Below, piece after piece: positions 60,181-64,000 of a stretch of 64,000 nt of DNA. This DNA comes from Gilvibacter sediminis. Its GTDB lineage: Bacteria; Bacteroidota; Bacteroidia; Flavobacteriales; Flavobacteriaceae. Position numbers and translations under genes: made by a program. A model generated the notes under the pieces. The model was not told the origin of the DNA. It ran no database searches and saw nothing but the letters and a program-made list of their open reading frames with translations. The stretch lies in assembly GCF_028561565.1 (NCBI RefSeq), contig NZ_JAQQTE010000001.1:677717-741716 (forward strand), in the 5' to 3' direction. Positions within the stretch are counted from its first letter, which is position 1. Every line of letters starts with the position of its first letter.

Positions 60181-63100
60181 ATGAGCGCGAAATTTGCTGA
60201 ATATAAAGGACTTGACCTTCCCAAAGTTGCGGAAGAAGTACTTGATTTTTGGAAGCAAAACCAAGTGTTTGAACAGAGTGTAACCAGCCGCGAGGATGGA
60301 GAACCGTTTGTGTTCTTCGAAGGACCTCCATCGGCCAACGGATTGCCTGGAATTCACCACGTTATGGCGCGCGCCATTAAGGACATTTTTTGCCGATACA
60401 AAACCCAAAAGGGTTACCAAGTTAAGCGTAAAGCAGGTTGGGATACCCACGGACTTCCTATTGAGTTGGGGGTGGAGAAAGAACTCGGCATTACCAAAGA
60501 AGACATTGGCAAAAAGATCACTGTAGAGGAGTACAACGCCGCTTGTAAAAAGGCTGTAATGCGTTATACAGACGTTTGGAACAACATGACCGAACGTGTA
60601 GGATATTGGGTAGATATGGACGATCCGTATGTGACCTATGAGCCTAAGTATATGGAAACCGTTTGGTGGCTTTTAAAGAACATTTACAAGCAAGATCTTC
60701 TATACAAGGGTTATACCATTCAACCGTATTCGCCAAAGGCGGGGACAGGATTGAGTTCACACGAGCTGAATCAACCAGGAACCTACCAAGACGTTACCGA
60801 TACCACCGTTGTGGCTCAATTTAAAGCCATCACCGAGACTTTGCCAGCCCAACTGCAGCAGTATACCGATCTGCATTTCTTGGCTTGGACTACCACGCCT
60901 TGGACGCTTCCGTCAAACACCGCTTTGACCGTTGGGCCAAAGATCGAGTACTCGGTTGTGAAGACCTACAATCAATATACGTTTGAACCCGTGACTGTGG
61001 TTTTGGCCACGGCCTTGATCGGGAAGCAATTCAGCGGGAAGTTTGAAAAAGCTGAAGATGAAGCCGCTTTAGCAGCCTATGAAGCTGGAGCTAAAAAAGT
61101 GCCTTATTTGGTGGTAGATACTATTGTTGGAGCAGATTTGGTGGAGAGCCGTTATGAGCAATTGCTCACTTACGCCTTGCCAAATGATAATCCGCAAGAC
61201 GCCTTCCGCGTGATCTCTGGAGATTTTGTTACCACAGAAGACGGTACAGGTATTGTACACACGGCACCGACCTTTGGTGCAGACGATGCCAAGGTAGCCA
61301 AAGAGGCTAGCCCAGAGGTGCCGCCACTATTGGTTAAGGATGAGAACGACAACTTAGTGCCTCTAGTAGACCTGCAAGGACGTTTCCGTCCAGAAGTGGG
61401 TGAATTGGGTGGCAAATATGTCAAGAACGAATATTACACGGATGGAGATGCGCCAGACAAAAGCGTAGACGTGGAGTTGGCGATTATCCTGAAGACCGAC
61501 AATAAAGCCTTTAAGGTGGAGAAGTACGTCCACAGTTATCCAAACTGCTGGCGTACGGACAAGCCTATTTTATACTATCCTTTGGACAGCTGGTTCATTA
61601 AAGCGACTGCTTTTAAGGACCGCATGTTTGAACTCAATCAGCAGATCAACTGGAAGCCTAAAGCGACTGGAGAAGGACGTTTCGGGAACTGGCTTTCAAA
61701 CGCTAACGATTGGAACTTATCACGCTCCCGTTTTTGGGGTATCCCACTACCGATCTGGCGTACTGATGACGGCAAAGAAGAACGCATCATAGGTTCTGTT
61801 GCAGAGCTCAAAGAAGCCATGGCAGAAGCTGTGAGCGCTGGTTTTATGGAAGCCGATCTGTTTGCCGACTTCGTTGTGGGCGATATGAGCGAGGAAAACT
61901 ACGCCAAAGTAGACCTGCATAAAAACATTGTAGACCAGATCACCTTGGTGAGCCCATCCGGCAAGCCGATGAAGCGTGAAAGTGACTTGATAGACGTTTG
62001 GTTTGATTCTGGTTCTATGCCCTATGCCCAGTGGCACTATCCTTTTGAGAACAAGGAGATGGTTGAAAACACTTGGCGCAAGGCAGATTTCATTGCAGAA
62101 GGAGTGGACCAAACCCGTGGTTGGTTCTACACCCTGCACGCCATTGCCACCATGACCTTTGATGATGTGGCTTACAAGAACGTAGTTTCAAACGGTTTGG
62201 TTTTGGACAAGAACGGACAAAAGATGTCCAAGCGTTTGGGCAATGCCACCGATCCTTTTGAAACCTTAGACAAATACGGACCAGACGCCACCCGTTGGTA
62301 TATGATCCAAAATGCTAACCCTTGGGACAACCTCAAGTTTGACATTGACGGGATTGGTGAGGTTCGCAATAAATACTTCGGGACGCTTTACAATACGTAT
62401 AGCTTCTTTAGCCTGTATGCTAATTTGGACGGCTTCAATTACAGTGAGCCAGATGTGCCTGTTGCAGACAGACCAGAGATCGATCGTTGGATCCTCTCGG
62501 AACTCAATACCCTTATAAAAGTAGTGGATGACGCTTACGCAGATTACGAGCCTACCAAGGCCGCGCGAGCCATCTCCAACTTTGTTCAAGAGAACTTGAG
62601 TAACTGGTATGTGCGTTTGTGTCGTCGCCGTTTCTGGAAAGGGGCTTACGGTCCGGATAAGATCTCGGCCTACCAAACCTTATACACTTGTTTGCACCGT
62701 GTGGCGCAATTGAGTGCGCCTATTGCTCCGTTTTATATGGATCGATTGTATCAGGATCTCAATGCGGTTTGTGGCTTGGAATCGGCTACGTCGGTTCACT
62801 TAAGCGATTTCCCTAAGGCCGACGAAGCCTTGATCGACTCCGCTTTAGAGCATCGTATGCAGAAGGCGCAGACAATATCTTCTTTGGTACTCTCGTTACG
62901 CAAGAAAGAGCAGATCAAAGTGCGTCAGCCTTTGCAGCGTATTATGATCCCTGTATTGGATGCTACGGATAAAGCCGAGATCGAACTCATTGCAGACTTG
63001 GTTAAATCCGAAGTAAACGTAAAAGAAATAGAACTGCTTGACGATGCCAGTGGTATTTTGGTCAAGCAGATCAAACCGAATTTCAAGGTCCTTGGGCCTA

Positions 63101-63582
63101 AATTTGGAAAAGACATGAAAGCCGTTGCAGCCGCGGTTTCGCAATTCACTCAAGAGGACATTCAAACCATTGAAAAGGACGGTGAAATGGCAGTTGTAAT
63201 TAATGAAAAAAATATTATTTTAGGCCTGCCTGACGTGGAGATCAGCTCGCAGGACATAGAAGGATGGCTCGTGGCCAATAACGGCCCCCTCACAGTCGCC
63301 TTAGATGTTAGCATCACTCCGGAGCTCAAGAGCGAAGGCATCGCCAGAGAATTGGTAAACCGCATTCAAAATGTACGTAAGGATTCGGGCTTTGAAGTCA
63401 CTGATAAAGTATCAGTAACCATCCAAAAAGTCCCAGAACTGGAAGCTGCGGTCGCTGCTAATCTGGAATATATTAAAACGGAAACTTTAACCGCGAGTCT
63501 CGAGTTCGCCGATGACCTAAAAGAAGGCACGGAAGTTGCATTTGACGACATAGAAACCCGACTGGCGATAAAAAAATATTAG
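60181..63582 (+). CDS. ileS: Isoleucine--tRNA ligase, long IleS2-type, with GIHH in the HIGH position
   Basis: A 1133-residue class I synthetase that charges tRNA-Ile. After PPSANGLP comes GIHH (residues 57-60) where most enzymes have HxGH; the KMSKR loop is at 681-685. The editing domain (around residues 200-400, with LAWTTTPWTLPSNTALTVGP) and the C-terminal anticodon-binding domain are complete. Length and motif order fit the IleS2 (eukaryote-like) class. Published work on IleS2 links this swapped GxHH form to very high mupirocin resistance; the effect here is inferred. It is followed four bases later by the DksA-like gene. Confidence 0.94.
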   Translation: MSAKFAEYKGLDLPKVAEEVLDFWKQNQVFEQSVTSREDGEPFVFFEGPPSANGLPGIHHVMARAIKDIFCRYKTQKGYQVKRKAGWDTHGLPIELGVEKELGITKEDIGKKITVEEYNAACKKAVMRYTDVWNNMTERVGYWVDMDDPYVTYEPKYMETVWWLLKNIYKQDLLYKGYTIQPYSPKAGTGLSSHELNQPGTYQDVTDTTVVAQFKAITETLPAQLQQYTDLHFLAWTTTPWTLPSNTALTVGPKIEYSVVKTYNQYTFEPVTVVLATALIGKQFSGKFEKAEDEAALAAYEAGAKKVPYLVVDTIVGADLVESRYEQLLTYALPNDNPQDAFRVISGDFVTTEDGTGIVHTAPTFGADDAKVAKEASPEVPPLLVKDENDNLVPLVDLQGRFRPEVGELGGKYVKNEYYTDGDAPDKSVDVELAIILKTDNKAFKVEKYVHSYPNCWRTDKPILYYPLDSWFIKATAFKDRMFELNQQINWKPKATGEGRFGNWLSNANDWNLSRSRFWGIPLPIWRTDDGKEERIIGSVAELKEAMAEAVSAGFMEADLFADFVVGDMSEENYAKVDLHKNIVDQITLVSPSGKPMKRESDLIDVWFDSGSMPYAQWHYPFENKEMVENTWRKADFIAEGVDQTRGWFYTLHAIATMTFDDVAYKNVVSNGLVLDKNGQKMSKRLGNATDPFETLDKYGPDATRWYMIQNANPWDNLKFDIDGIGEVRNKYFGTLYNTYSFFSLYANLDGFNYSEPDVPVADRPEIDRWILSELNTLIKVVDDAYADYEPTKAARAISNFVQENLSNWYVRLCRRRFWKGAYGPDKISAYQTLYTCLHRVAQLSAPIAPFYMDRLYQDLNAVCGLESATSVHLSDFPKADEALIDSALEHRMQKAQTISSLVLSLRKKEQIKVRQPLQRIMIPVLDATDKAEIELIADLVKSEVNVKEIELLDDASGILVKQIKPNFKVLGPKFGKDMKAVAAAVSQFTQEDIQTIEKDGEMAVVINEKNIILGLPDVEISSQDIEGWLVANNGPLTVALDVSITPELKSEGIARELVNRIQNVRKDSGFEVTDKVSVTIQKVPELEAAVAANLEYIKTETLTASLEFADDLKEGTEVAFDDIETRLAIKKY

Positions 63583-63586
63583 GACT

Positions 63587-63970
63587 ATGGCGCAAGATTT
63601 GAAAAACCGCTACAGCGACAAGGAACTAGAGGAGTTCCGCAAGATCATCACAGAGAAGATGGAGAAGGCCCAACAACAATTAGAGTTGATTGAAAGTGCC
63701 TATAAAAACGATTCCAACAACGGAACCGATGATACCTCGCCGACTTTTAAGGCCTTTGATGAAGGTTCTGAAGTGATGAGCAAAGAAGCGAATTCTCAAT
63801 TGGCCATCCGCCAAGAGAAGTTCATTCGCGATTTAAAGAATGCACTGATCCGTATAGAAAACAAGACTTATGGCATTTGCCGTGTGACCGGAAAATTGAT
63901 CAATCCGGAACGCTTGAAATTGGTTCCTCACGCTACCTTGAGTATTGAGGCCAAAAACATGCAGAAATAA
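63587..63970 (+). CDS. DksA/TraR-like protein with degenerate zinc site
   Basis: A 127-residue protein: an N-terminal coiled coil (residues 8-45), a helical TSPTFKAFDEGSE region and the C-terminal TraR/DksA signature YGICRVTGKLINPERLKLVP. Only one Cys of the usual four-Cys zinc finger remains, as is common in Bacteroidota members. It may bind RNA polymerase. It sits four bases after ileS and is followed by a terminator. Confidence 0.88.
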   Translation: MAQDLKNRYSDKELEEFRKIITEKMEKAQQQLELIESAYKNDSNNGTDDTSPTFKAFDEGSEVMSKEANSQLAIRQEKFIRDLKNALIRIENKTYGICRVTGKLINPERLKLVPHATLSIEAKNMQK

Positions 63971-63975
63971 TACAG

Positions 63976-63999
63976 ACGCCCCGTTTTGGGGCGTTTTTT
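63976..63999 (+). terminator. Terminator after the DksA/TraR-like gene
   Basis: Arms ACGCCCC (63976-63982) and GGGGCGT (63988-63994), 5-base loop, then T-run at the window end. Confidence 0.9.
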
Positions 64000-64000
64000 G

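Noticed and set aside
1-64000. tRNA or rRNA genes
   Set aside because: No cloverleaf-like or rRNA-like sequence was recognised in the spacers by eye; a covariance-model scan would settle it.

Overview
The window looks like a chromosomal segment from a member of the Flavobacteriaceae (Bacteroidota). The evidence is the batABCDE aerotolerance operon, a PorZ-like type IX secretion protein next to recO, a TonB receptor with a carboxypeptidase-regulatory N-terminus, a THC0290_0291-type beta-barrel, and a long IleS2-type isoleucyl-tRNA synthetase. Several genes are also preceded by the Bacteroidota -7 promoter box TAnnTTTG. No rRNA, tRNA, CRISPR array or transposase gene was seen.

Layout. 1-6486: bat operon (DUF4381-like gene cut by the window edge, then batA to batE). 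6483-13670: housekeeping genes (cvpA, pheS, gpsA, and a yicC-gmk-nadD operon) with two conserved unknown proteins. 13663-24980: hydrolase, S41 peptidase, a TetR/SDR pair that shares an operator palindrome, thioesterase, SnoaL, EamA, Spx/ArsC-like, DinB, cystathionine gamma-synthase family, outer-membrane barrel and gdhA. 25055-25216: a small non-coding element with long terminal inverted repeats. 25266-34328: porZ-like gene, recO, TonB receptor, a SIR2-like protein and a carboxypeptidase-regulatory-domain protein. 34329-35483: dispersed repeats and a DUF2383 gene.

35514-56393 is an accessory island, visibly more A+T-rich than the flanks, with nearly all genes on the minus strand. Its core (48156 down to 36170) is one tightly packed operon: hsdM1, a small PD-(D/E)XK-like protein, hsdM2, hsdS, a TIR/deoxyribosyltransferase-like STAND ATPase, a helical-repeat protein, hsdR and an HNH protein. 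The STAND pair sits between hsdS and hsdR, the position occupied by the anticodon nuclease PrrC in the E. coli prr locus. The arrangement therefore suggests a second, possibly abortive, defence layer linked to type I restriction. The STAND ATPase and the helical protein look like two halves of one large protein, separated by a TAATG stop/start junction. Upstream lie a second co-oriented cluster (secreted nuclease, Cys-rich peptide, VWA-like lipoprotein, coiled-coil membrane protein, TerB-like protein, DUF6804) and a signalling group (small proline-rich lipoprotein, TPR histidine kinase, LuxR-type response regulator).

56394-60180 is a repeat-rich stretch holding only three small genes. It carries several copies of a modular palindromic intergenic repeat that also occurs at 30.7 and 34.4 kb, plus short palindromes whose arms differ by compensating changes. 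Related copies lie on both sides of the accessory island. The window ends with ileS (GIHH in place of the HIGH motif) and a DksA/TraR-like gene.
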